A stretch of 64,000 nt of DNA, taken from assembly GCA_022749755.1 (NCBI GenBank), contig CM040443.1, forward strand, positions 6,797,191-6,861,190, written 5' to 3'. This document shows positions 16,170 to 30,752 of the stretch, piece by piece. The notes below the pieces were generated by a model. That model was not told the origin of the DNA, made no database searches, and saw nothing but the letters and a program-made list of their open reading frames with translations. The stretch is from Azadirachta indica. Lineage: Eukaryota; Streptophyta; Magnoliopsida; Sapindales; Meliaceae. The position numbers and the translations under genes were made by a program. Position 1 is the stretch's first letter. Every line of letters starts with the position of its first letter.

Positions 16170-17279
16170 CTATGTATGAGTGTCAATATCACCTGTACCA
16201 TGCTGGTCATCCAAGACTTCATCTGTAGGCTGTGTTGGAACATGTGTAGGAAGAACTGGATCCAAGTCTATCAACGCATCATTATACTCAGGCATTGCTT
16301 CTTTTGACTTCTTAATATCCTGTATAGTTTGGTCTTCCATAAATACAGCATCCCGACTTTTTACAAGTTTCTTTTGCACTGGATCATAAAACCTGTAGCC
16401 AAACTTATCTTGACCATAGCCGAGAAATACACACTGTCTTGTCTTAACATCAAGTTTAGACCTCTCATCTTTGGGAATATGCACAAATGTTTTACATCCA
16501 AAGACACGCAAATAATCATAAGCGACATTCTTTCCTGACCAAACTTTATCTGGAACATCAAAGTCTAAAGGAACGCACAGTGTAAGATTCAATACACGTA
16601 CAACTGTATTCAAAACCTCCCCCCAAAAAGATACTGGCAATTGTGCTTATGAAAGCAAACATCCCACTCTTTCAACTAGTGTTCTATTCATCCTCTCAGC
16701 TAGCCTATTTAACTGAGGAGTTTTTGGAGGTGTCTTTTGATGACGAATTCCTAACTGTCTGCAATACTCATCAAATAGTCCAGAATACTCACCCCCATTA
16801 TCAGTTCTGATGCACTTCAACTTCTTCCCAGTCTTTCTCTCAACTGAGGCCTGAAATTGTTTGAACACATCTAGTACTTGATCCTTTGTCTTCAATGTAT
16901 AAACCCACAGCTTCCTTAAGTGATCATCTATAAAAGTCACAAAATAGAGAGCACCACTAAGTGTTTCTGTTTTCATAGGGCCACAAACATCAGAGTGTAC
17001 TAGTTTGAGTATACCTGATTTTTTTGAAGGTGGAGATGTCTTGAAGATAATCCTAGTTTGCTTCCCTGCCAAGCAATGAACACATTTCTTCAAAGATTCA
17101 TTTTTCAACCAAGAAAGTATATTCTTCTTGACCAAAACATTCAAACCCTTCTCACTCATGTGACTAAGTATTTTATGCCATAACTCAATTGTATCTTCAT
17201 TTTTCACCGTATTGATGCTGCTGTCTGCAATCTTTGCTTGCATAAAGTACAATGAAGAACATTTCTTTCCTCGAGCCAC
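16170..17279 (-). pseudogene. copia integrase (interrupted by a stop)
   Basis: The first part (17279-16650) contains the GAG-pre-integrase zinc region with H-x3-H and a C-x2-C pair, then the integrase core with DVCGP, TDNGGEY and the catalytic Glu in LAERMNRT. A TAA at 16647-16649 interrupts the frame. The C-terminal region (16640-16170) continues in the same frame with the conserved RVFGCKTFVH and FLGYG boxes. The upstream protease DSGAS motif lies at 17550-17564 with a TGA 15 bases downstream (17532-17534). Confidence 0.88.
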
Positions 17280-17566
17280 AACTAGAGAACCTTTGCTAAG
17301 CTTCCATTTACCACCACTAAAGTTGCTGGAGAAACCCTAATCATCAAGTTTACCTGTAAAAATCAAGTTCAAACGAATATCAGGAATATGCTTGACATTT
17401 TTCAGAAGTAACATCGTGCCATTATTGGTCTCCAAGCACACATCTCCCATGCTTATGACTTTAGCTAAGCCATTATTTCCCATCTTAACATCTCCAAAAT
17501 CACCAGATGTATAAAATATAAAGAATTCCCTTCACGATGTAGCATGAATGGAGGCACCACTATCAA

Positions 17567-18436
17567 TTACCCAGCTGGTCTCAGGGCATACAAGGTTGAC
17601 AACATACTGAGAAAGTCATCTGCAACAGCAACAATTCTATCATCATCACTGCTGTCATCATTTTTCTTTTCCTTTCCTTTATCATTCTTGTTGTCTCGCT
17701 TGAGCTGTCGACAATACTTCTTTATATGCCCCTTCAAACCATAATGATAGCATTCAACATTGGCAAACTTGTTGGTCTTGCTTTTACTTTTATCTCTGTT
17801 CTTCGGACCTCTACTCTTATTCCTCCCTCTCTTTTCTGTGACTAAGATATCTGACTGTGAAGAACCTTGTGACTTTCTTCTATCCTCTTCATTCAGAACA
17901 CTATTCTTAGCCAATTCCATGGTGATAATACCATCAGGAGCTGAGTTAGATAATGACATTCTAAATGTCTCCCATGAGTCCGGTAATGTGCCTAAAAGCC
18001 ATAACCCTTGTACTTTATCTTTAAATTTGATGTTCATTCCAGCCAACTGATTAATGATTCCCTGAAATACATTCAAGTGATCTGTCATGGGTTTTCCATC
18101 CCGATATTTCAAGTTCATCATCTGCTTTATCAAAAATAGTTTGTTGTTCCCGGTTTTTCTGGCATACAATTCTTCAAGCTTATTCCACAAAGAACTTGCA
18201 TCTGTCTCTCCACTGATGTGATTTAAAACATTGTCATCTACCCATTGTCTGATATACCCACACACCTGACGATGAAGCAACTTCCACTGTGCATCTGTTT
18301 TATTATCAGGTTTCTGTTTCTCAAACAAGGGTAAATAATAATCTTTCACATATAAAAGATCTTTCATCTTTCCCTTCCATAAATGATAATTTGCACCATT
18401 CAAATTAACCATTCTACTTGTATTAGCTTCCATCAT
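17567..18436 (-). pseudogene. copia gag (289 codons open)
   Basis: The frame begins just inside the PBS and encodes the copia gag domain, with the conserved N-terminal block (NGANYHLWKGKMKDLL) and the UBN2-type core. A zinc knuckle lies near residue 229 but reads C-Y-H-Y-...-GH...C, so the second Cys of the CCHC set is replaced by Tyr. A lysine-rich, Asp-rich tail follows. The frame then departs from the protease frame by one base near 17600, so Gag-Pol is no longer continuous. Gag would form the virus-like particle that packages element RNA. Confidence 0.85.
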
Positions 18437-18468
18437 TCAACATAAGGCAGAAAACAAATATAACCAAA

Positions 18469-18480
18469 GCTCTGATACCA
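18469..18480 (-). other. Primer-binding site, initiator tRNA-Met type
   Basis: The minus strand reads TGGTATCAGAGC three bases inside the 5' LTR, the classic complement to the 3' end of plant initiator tRNA-Met used by most copia elements. Confidence 0.9.
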
Positions 18481-18483
18481 CTT

Positions 18484-19260
18484 TGTTGGGATAAACTAAT
18501 ATAAACCAATTTGCGGGAGCACAATAATTACCTTATCCCCTCTTTCGTGAACCTAATAGGAAACAAACAAATAGAGCAACAATCTTTGGCACAAAATCAA
18601 TTCTTGGACAGCAACCACATCATCAACAAAATAACGATAACACAATCAATTTTAACGTGGAAAACCTCTCCAATGTGAGGAGTAAAAACCACGGGACCGT
18701 AGTCCACCCGAAAATCTCCACTATAATCAAATAATGGGAATACACAATTTCTCTCTAGTTAGAACTAGAGATACACATTCATAATATTCTCAAGATCACA
18801 CAATCTTGGCAAACAATCAAGTTTCATAAAGAAATTAGAGAGAGTTCAAGAAAAACATCACCATAATGGTGGCCTAACTTTCAACTACGAAATCTGGAGA
18901 AAAAAGAGCACTAAATCTGATCTCCACCGTTCAGAATTTACTCCTCTGAATTAGGAAGTTGCTGGTAAAATTTCAGCTTAATCGGACCACAAATCGATCT
19001 CCGATTAGCCACTTGATCAAAACTGTCCCAAGTTTACTATTCTGCCTCTCTCTAGATGATAAACAGTAACCTCCTCTCTCTCTCTAGATGGTGAATAGTT
19101 CCCACTTCTCTCTTCTTAACTCACATATATACATGTTACAGTAAAAAAAATACTAAACTTTACTTCAAAAAAGACTAAAATGTCCTTGAGTTAATTGGGT
19201 TTAGTTACTATTGAAGAGAAAATTTGAGCCATCTCTAAATAGAAGAAACCCAACCCAATA
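18484..19260 (-). repeat. 5' LTR of the intact-length copia element (777 bp)
   Basis: The partner of 13637-14445 with the same termini (TGTTGGG...CCCAATA on the plus strand) and co-linear throughout with scattered substitutions. It lies next to the PBS, so it is the element's 5' LTR in minus orientation. Confidence 0.9.
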
Positions 19261-20716
19261 CCCACTTGGAGTCAAGTTCTACAACAATGTTATCAACGAG
19301 CTTCTCGCCAATGGTCAACTTAATTTCCTATTATATATGTATATCTATGTCTTAATTTTGAGTATTAATTAATTGTTGATATATACATTTATAGGTTTAG
19401 GGGCCTTGGTGAATTTACTCCATTTTGATCCCCCCAAAAGGTCTTGAAGACGAGTATGGCGGATTCCTCAGTCCAAAGATAGCGTAAGTTTTGGCAGATA
19501 GCTAGCTAGGTGCAGTCGAGCAATTATTAATTAGAGCAGTTTGCTAGATGAAATTTAATTTTATATATATGTTTGGAGTAGGGATGATTTTGCAGATTAT
19601 GCGGATTTTTGCTTCAAAACATTTGGCGATCGGATCAAACATTGGGTGACGATGAATGAGCCAAAGGGATTTGCGATGAATGGTTATAATAGTGGAAGTT
19701 TTCTTTCTCATGCAGCTGCTGTAAAATTTTACAGACAAAAGTATCTGGTATATAATTCATTGTTATTATTAAATTATTTTTATCATGTGGGCCGGGGTGC
19801 ATGCAGCCATATCAAAAGGGGAAAATTGGGATTACAATTGTGACTCACCTGTTTAAACCAAAATTCAATACAGCTGCCAGTCGCCAGGCTGCTTCCAGAG
19901 CTATAGATTTCTTCTTCGGATGGTGATGTGTGTATGTGTGTGTATATATATATGCCCTGCAATTACAAATTAAATTAATTATCTAGTTCTAGCTGTTTAG
20001 GTTTGCTGATCCTGTCAAGTTTGGTTACTACCCCAAGAGCATGCGAATAATAGTAGGAAAAAGACAACCCAATTTTACCGAAAATCAATCCAAGATGCTC
20101 AAAGGATCATTCGATTTTCGTGCCGTGAACTACTACACCACTAATTTTGCGGACTCCGCTCCTTCATCCACATCCCCTTGCTTTAAACCTTAGTTACACC
20201 GCCGACAGACCAGTCAATCTCACCTGTATGTTCAAACATTTCATTAAATTTTTTAATTCATTTGCTTCATTATTAAATCATAACAACTACGTTCCCTTCT
20301 TTTTTATTAATTTTATCAGGATAAATATATATATATATATTTTTTTGGGAAATAATTAATACGTTACACATGCTTCTATCTTCTTGTTATAGCTGAAAGA
20401 AATGGAGTTCCCGTTGGCACACCGGTAACATTATGTATTTATAATTTTTCTTTAATTAATTAATATGAATGTAAAATGTAACGTCTGTGCAAATTTACAT
20501 AATCATTAATGATTAACATATAAATGACATACTGATATGATACAAATAAAATGCAATGTATTAATAGGTAATTATTGTGTGATGGGAGAAGGCTTTTATT
20601 TATTGTATTGTAGACTTCTTTGGGCTGGCTTTTCATCTATCACAAAGGATTTCGAGAGCTTTTGCTGTACATAAAGGAAAAGTACAACAATCCACCTGTT
20701 TACATAACTGAGAATG

Positions 20717-20773
20717 GTAAATTAATCACCTTAATTATTTTTTTTTAATAATCAATTTGGCTTTTTGTTTGTG

Positions 20774-20809
<36 letters not shown>

Positions 20810-21237
20810 ATCAGATACTATACCCGATAAATTGAAAAATATATAAAGCAATAGAGTAAAAAATTCTAATTAGAAAAAGGTAAAAATTATAAGATACATG
20901 CAAGCAACAGTAACTCTTAGGAAAACCTTTTTTGCTACAGATATCTCAATTAACAAAATACGAAGCAATTACTTATTGCCCTGCCCCCATTGTCGGCCAT
21001 TAACGTCGTAGAATTTTAGATACAGCTACCTACGATGCCCGGCCAACAGGCATCTACATTCCATTGCTAAATATAACCAGTTAACCACCGATGATAAGCA
21101 ACCATTCAAAGTCAAAACTAACATTCTACATCAATAACCACTCTCATATTGTGTATATTATATAATATATTGGCAATTTCATTACCTATCACCTACTAAT
21201 ACTGTATATAATTTAACGACAATTTCATAATTCGTTT
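20717..21237. other. Gap between GH1 pseudogene and gene 3; promoter region of gene 3
   Basis: This 520-bp stretch contains a (TA)n tract (about 20778-20808). It includes no remnants of GH1 exons 12-13, so the pseudogene's 3' end was deleted before or when gene 3's upstream region came to lie here. Gene 3's promoter must be within it. TATA-like sequence lies at about 21158-21170. Confidence 0.4.
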
Positions 21238-24618
<3,381 letters not shown>

Positions 24619-25540
24619 ATAATGAATATTGTTCATTTATATATTGAAAAGATTAAACTGCTTTTGAGCTTAATTATGACCAACCCTCATTGAATTATAA
24701 TCGATAAAACAATCGCTCGGGAAAAAATATATATAAATCTGAATTAATACAAGAAATATCTAATCTCCAACACCCATCTCAAATTAATTTAGTTCATTTA
24801 ATTTTTATATAATAACAATTAATTTTTTTTCTTTTTACTCAATGAGAATACTTAATATTTAGTAAATACTTATTTTTTAATTCATCTAATTATATTCAAT
24901 ATACTAGCAGTTGACTGAAAAACAATTTCATGGATAATAATTTAATTTTTTTGACGGTCAAACACTCAAAAGGTTAATCAATATCATGATTAATCGTTAT
25001 TTAGATTATTATTGTCAAGCTGTAGAGCGGGGAGAGCGTCAGACTGAAGATCTGAAGATTTTTTTTTTCATTTTTACCATAAAATTACTGCTAGTTTTTC
25101 CAAGAAGAGAATTTACCGAGTTAACCGAATATTTTAAAAAAAAAAAAAAACTTGTTACAGTTAATCCCATGTCAGTACTGACTACCAGTCAGCCCAATAA
25201 TTTCCACGAACGTCTCTCTGTTGACTAACTGTAATTATCGCGAGCTAATTGGGTTGGGTTAGGTGAGGTTGTTTTGAGTATTAAGGGGAAACTTTCAACA
25301 AAGGAACACCAATGATCGTTTTGACCATACATAAGCTGAAGCTTTCAACAAATTAAGAACGCAATGATACATCACCATATATAGGGATGTGTCATGTCGG
25401 TCAGAAATAAATTAATCAATCAAAAATTCACCAAGAGATCTTGATGAAATTTTCATATCATATGACATGTCTATGTGAGTGCCACTTCTTTAATTCTTTA
25501 ATGGACGGTGGCTATCTGATTTGATGCCCGTTTAAATTTT
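24619..25540. other. Intergenic, 3' flank of GH1 gene 3
   Basis: AT-rich DNA. The only recognisable item is a tRNA-Phe-like fragment at 25030-25057, listed separately. No coding segment is seen. Confidence 0.5.
25030..25057 (+). other. tRNA-Phe(GAA)-like fragment
   Basis: A 28-nt stretch starting GGGAGAGCGTCAGACTGAAG matches, from memory of plant cytosolic tRNA-Phe, the second half of the D arm and the whole anticodon arm, with anticodon GAA at 25046-25048. The 5' acceptor strand and the variable loop, T arm and 3' acceptor strand are absent; a run of T follows. It cannot be a functional tRNA. It may be a tRNA pseudogene or SINE-head remnant. Confidence 0.6.
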
Positions 25541-26389
25541 GGAAAATTTTTCAAAATAGTTTTCAATTTTTTCGAGTTTATGTAAATAGTCTTTTGCAAA
25601 AATTTTTTATTAATCTAATTCAAAATATATTTTTCGAATTAAATTTCTCTCAGTAACTCACTTTAATTTTATTTTTACGAAAGTCAATTTTTTTTACTTT
25701 TCTTACTAATTTATATTTTGAGAAATTCAAATTCTCATAAATTTAAACTTTTCTCTTCTTAAATTCATATTTCTTACTAACGACGATAATAGACGATATG
25801 ATAACGGTGTAATTTTGACGGTAAAGTATTGGTCACCTGTATTAAGTAATTTGCTTTACCATATAGGAATGTGTTTTATGTGTGAATTAAAAATATTCAA
25901 TCTTTTCTCAAATTAGGTTTTGTAATTCAATCTTATTTAGGTAGTAGAAATGAACTAATTTAGTATTTAAATTACGTTAACTGATTGTTGTATGAATATA
26001 AAGATAAGAATTAATTTGAGGATATGAAGGTGTTGCTAATTTTATGTCATGAGTTTTTTTACCTAAATTCACTTTTCGAGTAAAGCCAAATTTTATCTTA
26101 TCCTCAAACTACTTTTTGGGTTGTTTCTGATGAGATTTAAATATAATCGTTAAACCACCCTGCGAGAAAGTGCTAACGGGTCAACAAAAAAAAATAACGT
26201 ATTCCATTTACGTGCAAAAACGTGGTTAAAAAAATATACTCACGCTACAAGGAAGATGGCCACAATCATGCGACATGTCGGAATCCAATTTACTTAAACT
26301 AACATCATCATATTATTTGTTTTTTGGAGAGTCAAGATTATTATTAATCTTGTAACGAATGAAAATATTGGTGTTGTATTATTAAAATT

Positions 26390-27640
26390 TTTTTAATTAT
26401 CACTACTATTATTTATTATTATTAATTATTTTATTTATTATTATTAAATAATTAATAATATAATTATGAATTTATTATTAATACTAATCAATTATTATTA
26501 TTACATCTCATATTATTATTATTGATATTATTAATTATTAATAATCATTTATTATAACTATTATTATTTATTATTATTATTAATTATTACTAATCAATAT
26601 TATTATTACATCTCCTATTATTATTATTATTATTATTAAATTATTACTATTACTTTATTATTATGAATTAATTATTATTAATCAATTATTATTATTGTTA
26701 CATCTCATATTATTATTATGAATTATTTATTATTACATCTCAAATTATTATTATTAATTATTTACTATTATATTATTAATAATTATTTTTATTGATTATT
26801 ATTGAATAATTAAAAATATAATTATTAATTTATTACTAATACTAATCAATTATTATTATTACATCTCATATTATTATTATTAGTATTAATTATTATTATT
26901 ATTATTGATATTAATAATTATTAATAATCAGTTATTATAACTATATTATTTATTATTATTGTTAATTATTACTAATAAATTATTTTTATTACATTTTATA
27001 TTATTAGTAATAATTATTATTACTATTATTTATTATTATTATTATTACTGATTAATATTATTATTACATCTCCTATTATTATTATTGTTAAATTATTGCT
27101 ATTACTTTATTATTATGAATTAATTATTATTAACTAATTATTATTATTTTTACATCTCATATTATTCTTATGAATTATTTTTATTATTATTAATAAATTA
27201 TTATTATTACATCTCAAATTATTATTATTAATTAGTAATTATTAACAATTATTATTACTACTATTATTTATTATTATTAATTATTTACTATTATATTATT
27301 ATTAATTATTTTAATTGATTATTATTGAATAATTAAAAATATAATTATTAATATATTATTAATACTAATCAATTATTTTGATTACATCTCATATTATTAG
27401 TAATAATTATTATTACTTTTATTTTATTATTATTATGAATTATTTATTATTATTAATAAATTATTATTATTACATCTCACATTATTTATTATTAATTATT
27501 AATTATTAATAATTATTACTACTATTATTTATTATTATTAATTATTTACCATTATATTATTATTAATTATTTTTATTGATTATTATTGAATAATTAAAAA
27601 TATAATTATTAATTTATTATTAATGCTATTATTAAAATAA
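26390..27640. repeat. ATT-rich satellite with higher-order units
   Basis: About 1.25 kb made almost wholly of ATT/TAA triplets, punctuated at least ten times by a TACATCTC box (for example 26502, 26734, 26860, 27064, 27151, 27472). A longer unit containing GAATAATTAAAAATATAATT recurs near 26805, 27326 and 27588, with a related form near 26440, so the array grew by segmental duplication as well as by slippage. No coding content. Confidence 0.85.
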
Positions 27641-27728
27641 AAAATTTTATATATTATTATTTTATAAATTATTTTATTATATATATTAATTATTTTACTG
27701 CTTTTAAAGGAAGCCCATAAAGGGACCT

Positions 27729-27829
27729 TTTTTTTCAAGAAGCATGAGGTCCCGAAAATGGATCCTTTCTCGGGCAACAATTGCTCGAGAAAGGACCCAT
27801 TTTTGAGACCTAATGCTTCCTGAAATTTT
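27729..27829. repeat. Foldback (inverted repeat, about 40-50 nt arms, 3-nt loop)
   Basis: Left arm 27739-27777 (GAAGCATGAGGTC...CGGGCAA) pairs with right arm 27781-27820 (TTGCTCGAG...ATGCTTCC) with about four mismatches. The weaker outer extension reaches 27729 and 27829. It lies between the ATT satellite and the right TIR of the Mutator-like element. A transcript here would form a strong hairpin. Confidence 0.8.
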
Positions 27830-28348
27830 CTACACTTCTCGGTAAATTTTTCTCAAAATTTTAGTTGCGTTTCTCAGTCAAAATCAATATAATGTTCTAC
27901 AAAATCTTTATTTTTTAACTAAAATTTCTTCTCATTCCTATTAAATATATTCACATTATTAATATCCATAAAAAATCATATTAAGAAAACTCTTTCATTT
28001 ATTTGTGTTAAAAAATACAAACAAAATTATAAAAAATTTACCAATAGTTTTTGTTTATTATCGTCAAATTAGAATTAACTCTTATTTGCACAATTTCTCT
28101 TATTATTACTGTCTCCGCTACTAATCCTGCTGCCGTTGAAAAAGGGTTGAAGGTTTTGAGATGTGAGGGTTTGGTTTGGTTAAAAAGAATAAAGTAAAAA
28201 AATTGACTTTTGTTAAAATAAAATTAAAGTTAACTATTGAAGGTAATTTAATAAATAAAATTTATATGTGCTAGATTGGTAAAAATTTTTTATAAGAGAT
28301 TATTTACGTAAATTTAAAAAATTTTAAGATTATTTTAAAAAATTTCTC

Positions 28349-28925
28349 TTAAATTTACTATTATACAAACTTTTGGCTACCCTTGCATTAAAATATTAAA
28401 TACATCTATATATATATATATACACATATATATTAGCAATAGTGTGATACATGTGCAACTAATGCCAAAAAATATTGTGCGTTGGAAAGTGCACACCCAA
28501 CCATTACTTGGAAGCAATGTGTAGTTGTTGTAGCTGTTTGACCTGGAGAGGTTGAGGAAGACAATTCATATGCATTATAACGAGTAAGAGATTTAAAATT
28601 AAATATAACCAAATGAAATGGTCAAAGTAAGATTTCTATCAAATATAAACAAACAATAATCAAAACTCTAATACGTGTTTTGTTTCTTGGCATATATCTA
28701 CATCTAATTTGGAAATAATGCCCAATATAATATGTCCACATCCCATCCTTTCTATTTTTCATTTAGCCCTAGTTAGTATATACAATATACATCATAGACG
28801 TTACCTGTATAAACACGCACTTATAATGGAAATTATCATGTGAACGTGTCTACTTCTAAGAAATTGGAAATAGTCAAAAGAGCATACAATTCGAGATAAA
28901 TATATATATATATATATATATATAT
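28349..28925. other. Spacer between two Mutator-like elements
   Basis: AT-rich DNA with (TA)n tracts at about 28406-28422 and 28900-28925. No gene or other repeat was recognised. Confidence 0.4.
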
Positions 28926-30752
28926 GGAAATTGACATATACCCCCAATCAACTATGAAAAAATGACAGATACCCTCTAATGTTTCAAAAAACGATAGATA
29001 TCTCCCTAATATTTTGAAAAGTAACACATAACCCTCTAGAGTTGATTTGTTGTTAGTTTGTAGGTAGTATTGGAGGGGCAATTTGGTCATTTCACTGGAA
29101 TAACATAAATCTTCATCTCCTCTTCTACGTCCTTCTCCTTCTCTCTTTCTCCTCACTACTATAATATACAAATTTAAAATAATTAAAAAGTATTTTAAAT
29201 AATTGTATAACACAGTTTTTGATGTAATGCAAATAGTTCTCTTTCAACATGTTTTAAAATATCATAATATATGAAAATAATTTTCATCTGTATTGAAAAG
29301 TATAAAAAAATAGTTTTTACCCATATTAAAAAATGTAAGAAGACAGTTTTTACTCGTTTTCAAAAGTATAACAAAATAATTTCAAATAAGACAGGAATAT
29401 TCGAGTTCTTGCATTATACATTTTTAAATGAGATAGGAATATTCAAACTTTTACACTCTACCAATAGTATAGGGATTTCAACCAATAGAGCAAATTAAAC
29501 AATACTACTATAATTTGCAGTATTTATATATATAATATACGCAAATATAGATTTATATTAAATACAACCAACCTTATATTTAAATAAATAATATATATTT
29601 GTAGTCTTTTTTTTTGTAATTTTTTTAAAAAATTGGACAGCTAGGAAATTAATATTTGTTGATTGTGTGCTAAACTATTTTTTTTTTGTAAAAATTGAAT
29701 AAAAATAAAACCAAAAATTAAAGTAGTTTTCTATTGAAAACTAAATAGGTCATTTAACAAAACTCGTCTTTTTTTTAGAGAAAAAAAAGAATTTAAAAAC
29801 TATTTTCTATTTTTTAGAATTAAAGTTAGTTCTAATAAAACTGTCGTCTAAGTATTAAGAAAAAATAGTTTAAAAATTGTTTTCTATTTTTAAGAAATAA
29901 AAATAATTTTAATAAAACTGTTTTCAAAACATTATAAAAGGAAGACAGTTTAAAAATTATTTTTTATTTTCTAGAATGAAAGTCGGTTTTATTAAAATTA
30001 TCTTTTAAATATATAATTTAGAAGACATTTATACATAATAGCTTTATTTTATTTTAATCAAAAACAATTTTTTCATAAATTGTCTTAAAAGACGAAAATT
30101 GTCTTCTATTTAGTACGTTTTTTTAATTGTTTTATACTAGTACCCTTACTATCAATTTCTTCTTCTTTTTACTTCACTACCTATTTCTCAACCATAAATT
30201 TTTTCCTTCTCCTTCCATCCTCCTCGTCTTTTTTCCTTCTCCTTCCATCCTCCTCGTCTTCTTTCCTTCTCCTTCTCTCTTTCTCCTTCATTGTCAATTT
30301 CTCCACCAAAAAGAATGGTTCTCATAGAAATCCCTTAAATTCCAAAATGTGAATTCTATCTTCCTTAAAATTTCCTCAATTCCAAAATACTAAATTCAAA
30401 ACATGAAAAACCTTGAAATTAAACAAAATTGTTTGTGAAAATTTATGTAAGTTGAGAAAAGGAGAGGGGAAGGGGGGAAAAGAGAGAGAGAGAGAGAAAG
30501 AGAAGGGGGTGTTACTTGGGCGGGTGGGTAGGTGCCTTGATTATTTGGTTCGATGGGCGGGTGCAAATCAAATGAAGGTTAGGTTTTCTAATTAGGAGTT
30601 AGTTTACTATCTAACAGTGAAATGACAACAAACAAACTTTAGGGGGGTATGTGGTCACTTTTCAAGATGCTAGGGGATATCTGTCACTTTTGAAAATATC
30701 AGTAAGCATTCGTCCTTTCCATATAGTTGAGGGGATTATCTATTAATTTCCC
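28926..30752. mobile_element. Mutator-like non-autonomous element with about 140-bp imperfect TIRs (1.8 kb)
   Basis: The left end (28926 to about 29065) and the complement of the right end (30752 back to about 30612) both begin GGAAATT and run co-linearly through (A/C)TCAACTAT, repeated GACAGATA-CCC-CTAA blocks, TTTTGAAAAGT, CACATA(A/C)CCC, and GTTG(A/T)TTTGTTG. Flanks are TATATATAT on the left and TATATATAC on the right, compatible with a 9-bp duplication but within TA-rich DNA. The interior has CT-rich short repeats (three copies of a TTTCCTTCTCCTTC unit about 30206-30275) and purine-rich tracts (30455-30508). No transposase is seen. Confidence 0.6.

Larger units (their letters stand above)
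13637..19260 (-). mobile_element. Full-length, mutated Ty1-copia retrotransposon (about 5.6 kb) inside GH1 pseudogene exon 5
   Basis: The element lies in minus orientation: 5' LTR 18484-19260, PBS 18469-18480, gag 18436-17567, protease about 17580-17280, integrase 17279-16170, RT/RNase H 16004-14463, PPT 14448-14460, 3' LTR 13637-14445. It is flanked by identical 5-bp direct repeats CCCAC (13632-13636 and 19261-19265). Domain order gag-PR-INT-RT-RH gives Ty1-copia, and the gag type looks TNT1/Tork-like. It is disabled by a gag/protease frame break near 17600, a TGA in the protease region (17532-17534), a TAA in integrase (16647-16649), and stops before the YVDD segment and before RNase H. The first 150 bp of the two LTRs differ at six positions by eye, so the insertion is not recent. 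Confidence 0.95.
12830..20716 (+). pseudogene. GH1 beta-glucosidase pseudogene (gene 2), split by a copia insertion and lacking its 3' exons
   Basis: GH1 exon remnants: exon 1 12830-12997; fused exon 2/3 from 13088 to about 13192; exon 4 13300-13375; exon 5 13603-13636 plus 19266-19313 on either side of the retrotransposon; exon 6 19395-19483; exon 7 19582-19747; exon 8 19807-19922; exon 9 20001-20225; exon 10 20393-20424; exon 11 20614-20716. Lesions: a TAG in the signal peptide (12887-12889); loss of intron 2 and the WDTF coding segment; a 4-bp insertion in exon 5; a frameshift in exon 6 beside FHFD; an in-frame loss of about 40 codons in exon 7; a frameshift in exon 9; and no exons 12-13. 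The NEP and TENG motifs survive. The many independent lesions mean it cannot encode a working enzyme. Confidence 0.93.
25541..28348. mobile_element. Mutator-like non-autonomous element with long TIRs (2.8 kb)
   Basis: Sequence at 25541 to about 25705 reappears in inverted orientation at about 28180-28348. Both arms contain the order GGAAAATTTTT/GAGAAATTTTT, TTTA(T/C)GTAAATA, then a TTTAATTTTATTTT block, then GTCAATTTTTTT. The flanks are TTAAATTTT (25532-25540) and TTAAATTTA (28349-28357), a 9-bp duplication with one mismatch, as expected for MULEs. No transposase is visible, and the interior is filled by ATT-rich satellite and a foldback. The arm ends were aligned by eye and may be off by a few bases. 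Confidence 0.65.

Noticed and set aside
15727..18050. Plus-strand open frames across the copia element
   Set aside because: They overlap the minus-strand gag, integrase and RT reading frames and have no recognisable products; they are shadow frames.
26390..27640. Possible CRISPR-like or spacer-repeat array from the recurring TACATCTC box
   Set aside because: The spacing is irregular and the intervening sequence is itself ATT repeat. In plant nuclear DNA this is satellite structure, not a CRISPR array.
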